A stretch of 64,000 nt of DNA from Endozoicomonas elysicola (GTDB lineage Bacteria; Pseudomonadota; Gammaproteobacteria; Pseudomonadales; Endozoicomonadaceae), in the NCBI RefSeq assembly GCF_000710775.1, contig NZ_JOJP01000001.1:3216744-3280743 (forward strand), in the 5' to 3' direction. The position numbers and the translations under genes were made by a program. Of this stretch, positions 26,310 through 34,607 are shown piece by piece. The notes below the pieces were generated by a model. The model ran no database searches and was not told the DNA's origin. It saw only the letters and a program-made list of their open reading frames with translations. Within the stretch, counting starts at the first letter, position 1. Each line of letters starts with the position of its first letter.

Positions 26310-28148
26310 TTAAAACTCCCAGAAAGGGTTTTCCATCTCCAAGTTTAAAGCCTTTCCATAACCCGGGACTTTAACCTGTTTTTCAGTAAACTCCAGGTCA
26401 GAGCCATCCAATACACCTTCTCCAAACTGATAAATAGGGCTCACTTCACCTGTTTTACAGAGCCCCTCGTAATTATCCTGCTGACGAGCAACTGACTCGT
26501 TTTTCTGCTGCCACTGAGTCATGGCTTTACCACCATGACGCACCGTTAGCATCTTCCGTGTCATTTCAGGGCTAAGTAACAGTGCTGTAGCATTATTGCC
26601 ACCAAAGCCCTTGGCATTGACCAAAGCAAGATCCATTTGATCGGAACCAGTTTCAAAGTGATTGAGCAGAATATTCAGACGCTCTGAATGAACATCTTCT
26701 GCCAGACCTTTAATTGTCTGAATTCCTGGAATCACACCATGCTTCCAGACACCCAGCGTCGCCATAATCTGATCACCACCAGCAGCACCAATGGAGTGAC
26801 CAACATAGCTTTTCACCGCGGCAACAGGCCAGTTTTCAATACCAAACGTTTTAGCTGTTTCGCTGAGGATCTGCGACTCAGTCACCCGGTTCTGAGGTGT
26901 TCCTGTACCATGGGCCTGGACAAAACTGCGATAACGAAGGGCATCATCACCCGCGATGGCTCTGCCAAGTGCAGCTGCTCGCGCTACAGTCAGGTGATTC
27001 CCAGCGCCAGGAGCTGAAATGGATTTTTTGAACCCATCCGCATTAATGAACACATCAGCCACGGCTCCCATAATCTCAGCGCCACACTCAAGCGCGAGTT
27101 CATCATCCATCAGTACCAGAAACTGACTGGATTCAGCAATGGTAAAACCGGCATTATCGCCAAATGGGCGGCAAGCTCTTCGCCAGTCGGGATTATCCGA
27201 ATCTGATAGTCCATCCAGATTTCTCAGCGCTGCATCCGTGGTTAACGCCCCCATCGTGGAATAACCTTCCATGATTTCAGGTGTTATTGGTGCTTCACTG
27301 TTACCCACTATAACCAGACGTCGCCGACCACTGCGAATCTCAGATGCTGCCTGCTCAAGATTATAGAGCATCGTGGCGCAGGCTCCCATGCCTGTACCCG
27401 TTCCACCCAGCGAGCCAAGTACATAAGCATTGATGAAATCTGCAGACATTTCTGCAAAGCCTAATGGACACTGTTTGGAAGTAACTCGCTTACCCAGCAA
27501 ACGGGCCTGCAGCATACCGCCATTTCCGTTGTAATCCATCTGGCTCATTGCACTGCCAGCGTAAACAGCTATCTCCTCAGGGCTCAGCTTCTGCTTGATA
27601 GCATTCCAGTCCATACCTGAAGAAAAAATGGCATCTGACGCACCAAAGACAGTCATTGCCAGTGATCGGGGATGATTTCGGGACTGATAAAGTTGCTCCG
27701 GTGAAAACCCTGTAGGAAGCTGACCTGCCGAACTTACCAGGGATTGCCTGGTTGCTGGCACCATCAGCTGCTGACTACCCTCGATACGGACTTTTACACG
27801 GCCATCTTCCAACTTTTCCAGCTGCCAGCCTGTGGGTAATGGGTCGGGCAGGCGGCGCCCTCGAAGAATGATTTCAGTTCCATGCTCAGCTTGAATCATC
27901 TGATGTACAGGGATCGCCTGACTGTCAAAGAGGTTTTTTTCCAGCTGCCGAATAAGTGTGCCCGAGAGAATATCATCCCGGCTGCTGTCAACCGGCAAGT
28001 TTCTCAGTGTTCGAAGCGCTGAAAGCGTATCACGCTGGGACTGGTCATCCAGACATTCAAGAACCAAACGACGATAGCCATGAAAACCAGAAGTTCTTCC
28101 AGCCGAGCTGACCCCACCTTGAGCAACAATAACGGGTAATCTGGACAA
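26310..28148 (-). CDS. fabY: Beta-ketoacyl-ACP synthase, FabY type
   Basis: Decarboxylating condensing enzyme of fatty acid synthesis, 612 residues, much longer than FabB/FabF and matching the size of P. aeruginosa FabY, which starts fatty acid synthesis there. The catalytic triad is intact: Cys257 in GACATML, His413 in HGTGTPQN and His451 in VGHSIGAAGG. GFGGNNA near the C-terminus is the usual glycine-rich loop. The N-terminal ~160 residues are the FabY-specific extension. The start is TTG at 28148, supported by AGGAG (28155-28159) six bases upstream. It is divergent from a GlxA-type regulator. FabY rather than another long KAS is an inference from length and sequence. Confidence 0.85.
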   Translation of the reverse strand: MSRLPVIVAQGGVSSAGRTSGFHGYRRLVLECLDDQSQRDTLSALRTLRNLPVDSSRDDILSGTLIRQLEKNLFDSQAIPVHQMIQAEHGTEIILRGRRLPDPLPTGWQLEKLEDGRVKVRIEGSQQLMVPATRQSLVSSAGQLPTGFSPEQLYQSRNHPRSLAMTVFGASDAIFSSGMDWNAIKQKLSPEEIAVYAGSAMSQMDYNGNGGMLQARLLGKRVTSKQCPLGFAEMSADFINAYVLGSLGGTGTGMGACATMLYNLEQAASEIRSGRRRLVIVGNSEAPITPEIMEGYSTMGALTTDAALRNLDGLSDSDNPDWRRACRPFGDNAGFTIAESSQFLVLMDDELALECGAEIMGAVADVFINADGFKKSISAPGAGNHLTVARAAALGRAIAGDDALRYRSFVQAHGTGTPQNRVTESQILSETAKTFGIENWPVAAVKSYVGHSIGAAGGDQIMATLGVWKHGVIPGIQTIKGLAEDVHSERLNILLNHFETGSDQMDLALVNAKGFGGNNATALLLSPEMTRKMLTVRHGGKAMTQWQQKNESVARQQDNYEGLCKTGEVSPIYQFGEGVLDGSDLEFTEKQVKVPGYGKALNLEMENPFWEF

Positions 28149-28320
28149 ACCACACTCCTGTATAACAGCATCACCTGCTACTCAGATTTTGAGTTCAAGT
28201 CGATGGTCATGAATGCAAATTAAGAATTAAACGAAGTTGGCACTAGTTTAATGATTTCGTGATAAAGTAAACCAGATTAAAAAGACATAAATCCAGACAG
28301 ATAAGACATACGTTTGAATA

Positions 28321-29334
28321 ATGTTTAGACAACCCCCCCCATTAAAGCTGAACCGGGTGTTAATACCTATGGTGGAGCATATGATCAGCACCAGCGTAAC
28401 ATTGCCGCTGGAAATGCTTGAAGCAGCAATGACTTATACTCGCCTAACGAGCACAAAGAAAACTATTGAGGTTCACTTTTGCGCTCTGAAACCAGAACCT
28501 GTGACCACCACCGGTGGGTTGCGACTCACACCGGATCGGACCTTCAAGCAAAGTGGCATTGGCGATTTGATACTGATACCAGCGCTCTGGCGGAATCCGA
28601 TCCCGGTCGTTAGAAAGCACCCGGATATTATTGAATGGATCAAACTGCAATACGATGCAGGCGCTGTATTTGCAGCGGCTGGAACCGGCGTAACCTTTAT
28701 GGCTGCTGCCGGCTTGCTGGACAACAAGCCCGCCACTACCCATTGGTTCTACATGGAAAAGCTGCAACGTTTCTTTCCGGAAGTCGATTTCAAGCCGAAT
28801 CACCTGATCACACGGGCTGATCGTATTTATTGCGCGGGCAGTGTTAACTCGGTTGCTGATTTGATGGTGCATCTTCTGGGTGTGTCATTGGGAGAATCGG
28901 TTGCCCAGAGGGTTGAACAGCAGTTTTCCCATGAAATCAGAAAGCCCTTTAAAGACACCCACTATGCAGATGACCACACCACTGCCCATCAGGATGAAAT
29001 TATCGTTTCGCTTCAGGACTTCATTCACCATCAGTTTGTCAGTGATATTTCTATTGAAGACATGTGCAGACTATCAGGCCTGAACACCCGAACACTCAAT
29101 CGCCGCTTCCAGCAGGCCACCAGCTCAGCCCCTATGGAGTACGTTCGCAAAATCAGACTTGATCAGGCGAGAGACCTATTAAAGAATACAAATCTGAGTA
29201 TTGCCGAGATTGCCTTGCAGGTGGGTTATTCTGACGCCGATTATTTTTCCAGACTGTTTAAACGTCAATACCAGCTCACGCCTTCTGAATTTCGCAGAAG
29301 TGTTCGAGGCAAATTGTTTTATCTTAATGATTAG
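28321..29334 (+). CDS. GlxA-type transcriptional regulator (DJ-1/PfpI domain plus AraC HTH)
   Basis: 337 residues. The first ~190 resemble the DJ-1/PfpI amidase-like sensor fold of GlxA regulators, but the Cys of the nucleophile elbow is not evident (AAAGTGVTFMAAAGLL at that place), so it is probably a non-enzymatic ligand sensor. The C-terminal AraC domain (about 235-330) has SIEDMCRLSGLNTRTLNRRF and SIAEIALQVGYSDADYFSRLFKRQ. ATG 28321 is the longest start; 28369 is an alternative. It is divergent from fabY across a 172-bp spacer, so cross-regulation is possible but unproven. Confidence 0.85.
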   Translation: MFRQPPPLKLNRVLIPMVEHMISTSVTLPLEMLEAAMTYTRLTSTKKTIEVHFCALKPEPVTTTGGLRLTPDRTFKQSGIGDLILIPALWRNPIPVVRKHPDIIEWIKLQYDAGAVFAAAGTGVTFMAAAGLLDNKPATTHWFYMEKLQRFFPEVDFKPNHLITRADRIYCAGSVNSVADLMVHLLGVSLGESVAQRVEQQFSHEIRKPFKDTHYADDHTTAHQDEIIVSLQDFIHHQFVSDISIEDMCRLSGLNTRTLNRRFQQATSSAPMEYVRKIRLDQARDLLKNTNLSIAEIALQVGYSDADYFSRLFKRQYQLTPSEFRRSVRGKLFYLND

Positions 29335-29468
29335 GAATTGCTCTAATTACAGCAGCAAGGTTATTCTGTATTGGATTTATCATGGATGAGCACAATAGCT
29401 GCCCAGTCAAGATTGCTCAATAAATTTTATAAACACTGGAGAAACCGGTGTATTGGAGATCGACTCTC

Positions 29469-29912
29469 ATGTTCTTGAAAAAACGCACCCTGGCAGTTAG
29501 CTTGCTTGCTGCGTGCCTGTCATCTGCTACCTTTGCATCCTCCCCGCTGGGTATCTGGAAGACAGTTGATGACAGTTCTGGTGAAGCCAAAAGTTATGTC
29601 ACAATCTATGAAGAAAATGGCAAAGTATCTGGCAAAGTGACTCAGATCCTTGACCCTGCCAAACAGGACAGTATCTGCGACCAGTGTAAAGGGGATCTGA
29701 AGGATCAGAAAATTCAGGGTATGACGATCCTTTGGGGTATGGAAAAACAAGGCAGTAAGTACGACGATGGTAAAATCGTTGACCCAGAGTCTGGAAAGGT
29801 ATACAGCGCTAATATGAAAGTTCTTGAAGATGGCAAAAAGTTAGAAGTCCGGGGCTACATCGGATTCTCTTTGATTGGCCGCTCACAAACTTGGGAACGT
29901 GTTGAAGAGTAA
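29469..29912 (+). CDS. Secreted DUF2147 protein
   Basis: 147-residue exported protein. ATG 29469 opens a signal peptide (FLKKRTLAVSLLAACLSSATFAS) with cleavage after Ala; GGAG lies about 10 bases before it. The mature part SPLGIWKTVDDSSGEAKSYV and GGK-rich loops with CDQCKG are typical of the DUF2147 beta-barrel-like family, which binds unknown ligands in the periplasm. A GTG at 29448 would add seven residues without benefit. Its stop is 11 bp before the next gene. Confidence 0.85.
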   Translation: MFLKKRTLAVSLLAACLSSATFASSPLGIWKTVDDSSGEAKSYVTIYEENGKVSGKVTQILDPAKQDSICDQCKGDLKDQKIQGMTILWGMEKQGSKYDDGKIVDPESGKVYSANMKVLEDGKKLEVRGYIGFSLIGRSQTWERVEE

Positions 29913-29923
29913 AGTCTAATCCA

Positions 29924-30448
29924 TTGAATTCACTAATAATTACAATAACTCTTATGATTTCAGCCGGCCTGATCGCCGGCTCTATTATTTTCTGGTCTCT
30001 CAAACTCGGGATTGGCCCCACCCCCACGTCCAGCAAGGTCAGATCCAGTATACGAAGAATTATTCCTGATGACGTGTCTGGTGAGATTATCGAGCTAGGC
30101 TGCGGCTGGGGACATCTCATTCCAATATTAAGAGAAAAATACCCTTCAAAAAAAATTCACGCTTGGGAGCGCTCACCAATACCAGCCATATTTACACAGG
30201 GAGTTTATAGGATTGAAGTGAAGAGAGATGATTTCTTTAAAGCCAACTTTGAAAAAGCAGGATTTATTATTTGTTACCTTTTTCCAGGGGCGATGGAGAG
30301 AGTCGAAAAAGAAATAATTCCTCAATTACCGCCAGGTTGCTGGATACTCACTCATACATTCAGCTTATCGAAAAGAGTCCCGGTAAAGACCTTAAAGGCT
30401 AACGACCTTTACCAGACACAAGTCTACCTTTATCAAACTCCCTTGTAA
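29924..30448 (+). CDS. Membrane-tethered class I methyltransferase-like protein
   Basis: 174 residues. One N-terminal hydrophobic segment (SLIITITLMISAGLIAGSII) anchors a soluble domain with the SAM-binding motif IIELGCGWGHLIPIL and a second strand (IHAWERSP) as in class I methyltransferases. The rest of the fold is compact and the substrate is unknown. The start is TTG at 29924, 11 bp after DUF2147; a later ATG at 29954 is possible but would cut the membrane segment. It probably forms an operon with the DUF2147 gene. Confidence 0.75.
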   Translation: MNSLIITITLMISAGLIAGSIIFWSLKLGIGPTPTSSKVRSSIRRIIPDDVSGEIIELGCGWGHLIPILREKYPSKKIHAWERSPIPAIFTQGVYRIEVKRDDFFKANFEKAGFIICYLFPGAMERVEKEIIPQLPPGCWILTHTFSLSKRVPVKTLKANDLYQTQVYLYQTPL

Positions 30449-30542
30449 TATCGATCACAAAAGATACGAAAAATCCTTGATGACTTCTAAACCTCTATGA
30501 AGAAAATAGTTAGTGTAAGCTGAACCTATCTGCTCCTAAAAA

Positions 30543-30947
30543 TTAATCCGCTATAGTTGAGTTCTTCATTTCTGTACCCGCATCATCAGCACTTCCAACA
30601 AAGTATGTCAATAAAGCGCCAGATATTATGGCCCAACCTCGTGTGAAGACACCTTCTTCAGGGTTGCCAACGGGCCTGGCATCATACAATGCAGCAAATA
30701 CCTCAGGATCATTATTTCTCAGATCCATAAGCTCTTTTCTGCTCAGAACCTTAACAAAGCCATTATCATCTGTCTCCTTAAAAAGAACAGAATTCATCTC
30801 TTGTGTTGCACCTAAAACTGGGCCAGCTTCTTCTCTTTTTTTAACGCTTAACCCAAATACACTTCCAGTATTCTTACCGGCAGGCTTTGAAACTTGATTC
30901 ACCTGATTAAACTGATGAACCGAAGTCAATGTGTTTTGCGTATCCAT
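30543..30947 (-). CDS. Small unrecognised protein with one C-terminal membrane segment
   Basis: 134 residues from ATG 30947, which has a strong GGGAGG (30956-30961) eight bases upstream; a longer frame to 31046 is not needed. The N-terminal half is polar (Asn, Gln, Val, Ser). The middle (KVLSRKELMDLRNNDPEVFAAL) is probably helical. Near the C-terminus GWAIISGALLTYFVGSA could cross a membrane. I recognise no family. It is isolated between a plus-strand pair and feoC. Confidence 0.65.
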   Translation of the reverse strand: MDTQNTLTSVHQFNQVNQVSKPAGKNTGSVFGLSVKKREEAGPVLGATQEMNSVLFKETDDNGFVKVLSRKELMDLRNNDPEVFAALYDARPVGNPEEGVFTRGWAIISGALLTYFVGSADDAGTEMKNSTIAD

Positions 30948-31304
30948 AGTTCTTACCTCCCTTAACAACATACTTTCTGAGAAAGCAACAAAAAAACTTA
31001 GATTTATCTTGAATATCAACCTATTAACAACAACTTCGTCGATCAAGAACTGTTAATTAGTTAATAATAAGACCAACGTATGTTTTAAAAGTTCCAGATA
31101 GGATCATTCTCGCAGACAATATTGAACATCGTCAGAAGTTAACTCAGCCAAAATAAGTGCAATGAAATAGATTGGGAGGCGACCTCAATTAGCTATGAGA
31201 TCTCCCCAAGAGAAATGAGTGGTTTCGCAAGAAATTGTAAGGAAAGTGAACGGTAGAATGTATCACCCCGTATTCAGCGGAAATGGGGTTAGTATTTTTT
31301 AAAA
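30948..31304. other. Gene-free 357-bp spacer before feoC's 3' end
   Basis: No credible ORF. The left part should hold the promoter of the small minus-strand gene. A plus-oriented hairpin with T tract lies near the right end (31264-31300, listed separately), with no plus-strand gene before it. Confidence 0.5.
31264..31300 (+). terminator. Plus-oriented hairpin with T6 tract next to feoC
   Basis: ACCCC and GGGGT bracket a partly paired centre, and TTAGTATTTTTT follows on the plus strand. On the minus strand, where feoC ends, there is no T tract after the hairpin. It may act on feoC as a bare hairpin or belong to an unseen plus-strand RNA. Confidence 0.4.
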
Positions 31305-31562
31305 TCAACCTGCAGCACACAGCGGAATAAGTTGTGACTTGCCTTGCCAGCGATATATTTCCAGCTCCGCTGGGTCACAGGAAACACATCCCTTTTTACA
31401 GGCTACAAAACAACCTGGCTGCTCACAACTTAATTGCCCTTTCCTTAGCCAGTGAGAGAGCATCCCTCTCATAGCTTCAGGGGTTGTGTTGAATTTCACA
31501 CTAAGATCTGCCAGAGAACAGATTTTCTGCTGTTTCAAATAATCCCGAATTTTGATCAGCAC
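31305..31562 (-). CDS. feoC: FeoC-like iron-sulfur or Zn-binding winged-helix protein
   Basis: 85-residue protein at the end of the feo operon. The N-terminal winged helix (KIRDYLKQQKICSLADLSVKFNTTPEAMRGML) is typical of FeoC. Five cysteines cluster at 46, 51, 55, 59 and 62, close to the cysteine loop that binds an Fe-S cluster in enterobacterial FeoC. It probably tunes FeoB stability or activity. The start is GTG at 31562 with GGAG six bases upstream. The gap to feoB is 84 bp. Confidence 0.88.
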   Translation of the reverse strand: MLIKIRDYLKQQKICSLADLSVKFNTTPEAMRGMLSHWLRKGQLSCEQPGCFVACKKGCVSCDPAELEIYRWQGKSQLIPLCAAG

Positions 31563-31646
31563 AGTCAGCTCCAGTCATATCCAATTTAAGGCTCAGGCCA
31601 AAGGCTAGAGAACCTTCCTTTGGCCACACAATCTCCTTCCACTAAG

Positions 31647-33980
31647 TCACTGTGTACTTACGTCCATTCGACCCTGAAGTACCGTTGCCCCCATCCGTTT
31701 CATCATGCTAACCACGATAAACATCATAAGGGTTACAGAGACAACCCATACCAAAGTTTCACCCGGTTGTACGGACAGTAGTGACAATTGATAGTAAATC
31801 GTTGCAACTGCATATCCAAGAAAGAATGTCCAACCCGCAATGAATAGGGTCCAGCCTAAACTGGTTTCACGATAAATAGCCCCAAGCGCCGCTACACAAG
31901 GTGTATACAGAAGGATCATCAATAAGTAGGCAATGACAGCCGCGTTACTTGGGAACAGGCCAGCCATAACGGAAAACGTACTGACAGTGACGGCCTGCTC
32001 TTCAGCAACAGCATCCAGATCTGTAAGATCTCCAACCTGGACACCCAGAGGGTCAGTAAGCGCACCACCCAAGCCACTCAAGTTTGCAGGAATAGTAGCA
32101 ACTGCCTCTTTTAAACCAGCCACCAGATCAAAAGAACCTTCAGTCTCAACATCCGAATTTTCAGAAGCAGCGATGGCACCGTACATAGAGTCCAGAGTAC
32201 CCACTACAGCCTCTTTCGCCAGAATGCCGGTAAAGAGCCCAACTGCTGCTGGCCAGTTTTCCTCGGTCATACCCATGGGTGCAAATGCAGGCGTAATGGT
32301 TTGGCCGATCTTGCTGAGCATCGAGTCTTGAGTATTCTGATGCCCGAATGAACCATCAGTACCAATCGCATTCAAGGTGTTCAGTACGACAACAACCATA
32401 ACGATCGCCTTACCGGCACGTAATATAAAAGACTTCAGGCGATCCCAGGTACGTAATATCACTTGAGTCACAGATGGCATGTGATAATTGGGCAACTCCA
32501 TAATAAATGGCGAACTGTCACCGCTTAAAATGCTTTGCTTCAGTATCAGTCCGGTAAAAATAGCGGCCAGAATACCCACCAGATACAGAACAAATACAAC
32601 ATTCTGACCTGACTCTGGGAAAAAGGCGGCGGCAAACAGTGCATAAACCGGTAAGCGGGCACCACAGGACATGAAGGGCGCCATGGAAATAGTTAACAGT
32701 CGATCTTTCTCATTATCCAGCGTTCTTGCCGCCATAATGGCCGGCACATTACAACCAAACCCCACCAGCATGGGTACAAACGCTTTCCCCGGCAGCCCCA
32801 GAAAGCGCATCAGTCGATCGACGACAAAAGCTGCACGGGCCATGTAACCCGAGTCTTCCAAAATAGAAAGAAACAGGAACAGAAAGGCAATGACTGGAAT
32901 AAACGTAGAAACCGTCTGAATACCGCCACCAACACCATCTGCTAATAACGTAACAACCCAGGCAGGCGCACCAATGGAACTCAACCAATGCCCAACACCA
33001 TCTACCAGTAGCGTACCTGTAAAGATATCGAAAAAGTCGATAAAGGCACTACCAAAGTTGATCGTGAACATAAACATCAGGTACATGACCCCCAAAAAAA
33101 TGGGGAAGCCAAGAACCCGGTTCAATACCACACGGTCAATGGATTCAGTAAGGTGATGACTCGCCACACCTCGCTCACGAATGACAGATTCCATCACATG
33201 ACCAACCACATCATACCGGCGACTGGCCAGTATAATATCCAGATCTTCTTCCAGCGCAGCTTCAATTATATGCCGCTGCTGTGTGGCTATATTAACCACC
33301 TGCCAGGTCAGTTCCGGCAGAGGAACGTTGTCACCTTCCAGCAATTTAAGGGCATACCAGCGCTGAGACAGGGGGTTATCCAGAGCAGTTGACTCCTTAA
33401 GGGCCGACTCAATAGTGGTAACCGCCTGTTCCAGCTGATCACCCAGATTCAATGCAGGAGCAATGGAAACCCCCTCATTCAAAAAGACATTAACATCTCT
33501 CAAAAAGCCCTTGATGCTTCCTGATTTACTGGCCACCAGAGGCAATACCGGACAACCCAGTTCTTCAGAAAGCTTGTCAACATCAATATCCATGCCCTTT
33601 TCTCTGGCAACGTCCATCATATTGAGTATGACGATAACCGGAGCCCCCATATCCAGTAGCTGAGTCGTCAGATAAAGGTTTCTTTCAATATTGGAGGCAT
33701 CAAGAATATTGATTATCAGGTCGGCTTCACGCTTAAGGATATAGTCACGGGCAACCTTTTCATCCAGAGAGACATCACTATCAACAACATCAAGGCAGTA
33801 AGTACCCGGAAGATCGACAACTTCTACGGAGTTATCATCAAAGGTATAAAACCCACTACGCTTCTCAACGGTTACACCAGGCCAGTTACCAACACGCTGG
33901 CGAGCGCCGGTTAATGCATTGAATAGAGTGGTCTTCCCGCAGTTTGGGTTTCCTACGATTGCAACAATATGTTTTTTCAT
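31647..33980 (-). CDS. feoB: Ferrous iron transporter FeoB
   Basis: Inner-membrane Fe(II) importer, 777 residues. The N-terminal GTPase domain has G1 GNPNCGKTT (9-17), G3 DLPGTY and G4 NMMD. The following helical region and about ten membrane segments carry the two Gate motifs, including the conserved FGCNVPAI. The ATG overlaps the feoA stop by 4 bp (ATGA), so the two are translationally coupled. It works with FeoA and the FeoC-like protein under low iron or anaerobic conditions. Confidence 0.96.
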   Translation of the reverse strand: MKKHIVAIVGNPNCGKTTLFNALTGARQRVGNWPGVTVEKRSGFYTFDDNSVEVVDLPGTYCLDVVDSDVSLDEKVARDYILKREADLIINILDASNIERNLYLTTQLLDMGAPVIVILNMMDVAREKGMDIDVDKLSEELGCPVLPLVASKSGSIKGFLRDVNVFLNEGVSIAPALNLGDQLEQAVTTIESALKESTALDNPLSQRWYALKLLEGDNVPLPELTWQVVNIATQQRHIIEAALEEDLDIILASRRYDVVGHVMESVIRERGVASHHLTESIDRVVLNRVLGFPIFLGVMYLMFMFTINFGSAFIDFFDIFTGTLLVDGVGHWLSSIGAPAWVVTLLADGVGGGIQTVSTFIPVIAFLFLFLSILEDSGYMARAAFVVDRLMRFLGLPGKAFVPMLVGFGCNVPAIMAARTLDNEKDRLLTISMAPFMSCGARLPVYALFAAAFFPESGQNVVFVLYLVGILAAIFTGLILKQSILSGDSSPFIMELPNYHMPSVTQVILRTWDRLKSFILRAGKAIVMVVVVLNTLNAIGTDGSFGHQNTQDSMLSKIGQTITPAFAPMGMTEENWPAAVGLFTGILAKEAVVGTLDSMYGAIAASENSDVETEGSFDLVAGLKEAVATIPANLSGLGGALTDPLGVQVGDLTDLDAVAEEQAVTVSTFSVMAGLFPSNAAVIAYLLMILLYTPCVAALGAIYRETSLGWTLFIAGWTFFLGYAVATIYYQLSLLSVQPGETLVWVVSVTLMMFIVVSMMKRMGATVLQGRMDVSTQ

Positions 33981-34210
33981 ACTCTGGAAACCTCAACGAC
34001 AGCAGCTTCATCCCGTCGAATAGTTAATTGAAAACCTCGAACCTCCAATTGAATTGGATCCCCCAGGGGAGCAACACGACAAACCGTGAACCGGGTTCCG
34101 GGGGTCAACCCCATAGCCAACAGTTTTCGCCGATAGGAACTGCCTGCATCCAGAAAAGCCGCTACCCGGCCGCACTCACCGGTTTTCAGCTCACCCAATG
34201 TCACCTTCAT
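33977..34210 (-). CDS. feoA: Ferrous iron transport accessory protein FeoA
   Basis: 77-residue SH3-like cytoplasmic protein required for FeoB function. The family pattern GELKTGECGRVA, RKLLAMGLTPGT and a C-terminal beta-rich VEVRGFQLTIRR-like region is present. ATG 34210 follows GGAGAG by about 7 bases. It is first in the feoABC operon; a Fur-like site lies about 190 bp upstream. Confidence 0.93.
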   Translation of the reverse strand: MKVTLGELKTGECGRVAAFLDAGSSYRRKLLAMGLTPGTRFTVCRVAPLGDPIQLEVRGFQLTIRRDEAAVVEVSRV

Positions 34211-34402
34211 CTACTGCTCTCCACTGGCATCAGGGGTCGATCTCAGAAGCCATTTTACCTGCTCTTCAGGTATTCACTCCCATACAGCGACCAAAACAAT
34301 TTGGATCTACATCTTGTGCCAGGAATAAAGCCTATTATTTTTAGGGTCTTTAGTATGAAATTGTTGGAGCCTGGCAAATTTTCAACTCATCTGAATATAT
34401 AC

Positions 34403-34421
34403 GCAAATGAGAATGGTTACA
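34403..34421 (-). promoter_or_regulatory. Candidate Fur box upstream of feoA
   Basis: The 19 bases match the classic GATAATGATAATCATTATC at 12 positions, with the core AAATGAGAAT best conserved. Its position upstream of feoABC fits iron repression. The match is moderate and the distance to feoA is long. Confidence 0.4.
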
Positions 34422-34539
34422 ATTTAGAGGACCACTAACTATCCATGCCATTGATCAGTGTCAATTTGCGTCAATAGTACGTATATAGATGTAAGTTGAG
34501 ATCAGGTTGGATCAACTCAAAAGTTAAGCAGTGTAGACC

Positions 34540-34575
34540 GGCTGATTAGAAGGACAACTAATCAGCCAGTTTTTT
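34540..34575 (+). terminator. Strong plus-strand intrinsic terminator without an obvious gene
   Basis: GGCTGATTAG (34540-34549) pairs perfectly with CTAATCAGCC (34558-34567) around 8 bases, followed by AG and six T (34570-34575). Both flanking genes are on the minus strand, so it points to a short plus-strand transcript ending here. Confidence 0.75.
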
Positions 34576-34607
34576 CAAGAAAAGGAATTGCTAAAGGACT
34601 GGTAATT

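Larger units (their letters stand above)
34211..34607. other. Spacer between feoA and gap, with Fur-like site and orphan terminator
   Basis: 397 bp without a protein gene. It contains the feo promoter with a Fur-like match and a strong plus-oriented terminator whose gene is not visible (34540-34575). A second fold-back lies around 34493-34517 (AGTT...GATC with GATC...AACT). This combination could be a short plus-strand RNA. Confidence 0.5.

Noticed and set aside
34028-34438. 136-codon plus-strand frame opposite feoA
   Set aside because: Antisense shadow of feoA; the plus-strand terminator is 100 bp beyond its end and a protein is not supported.
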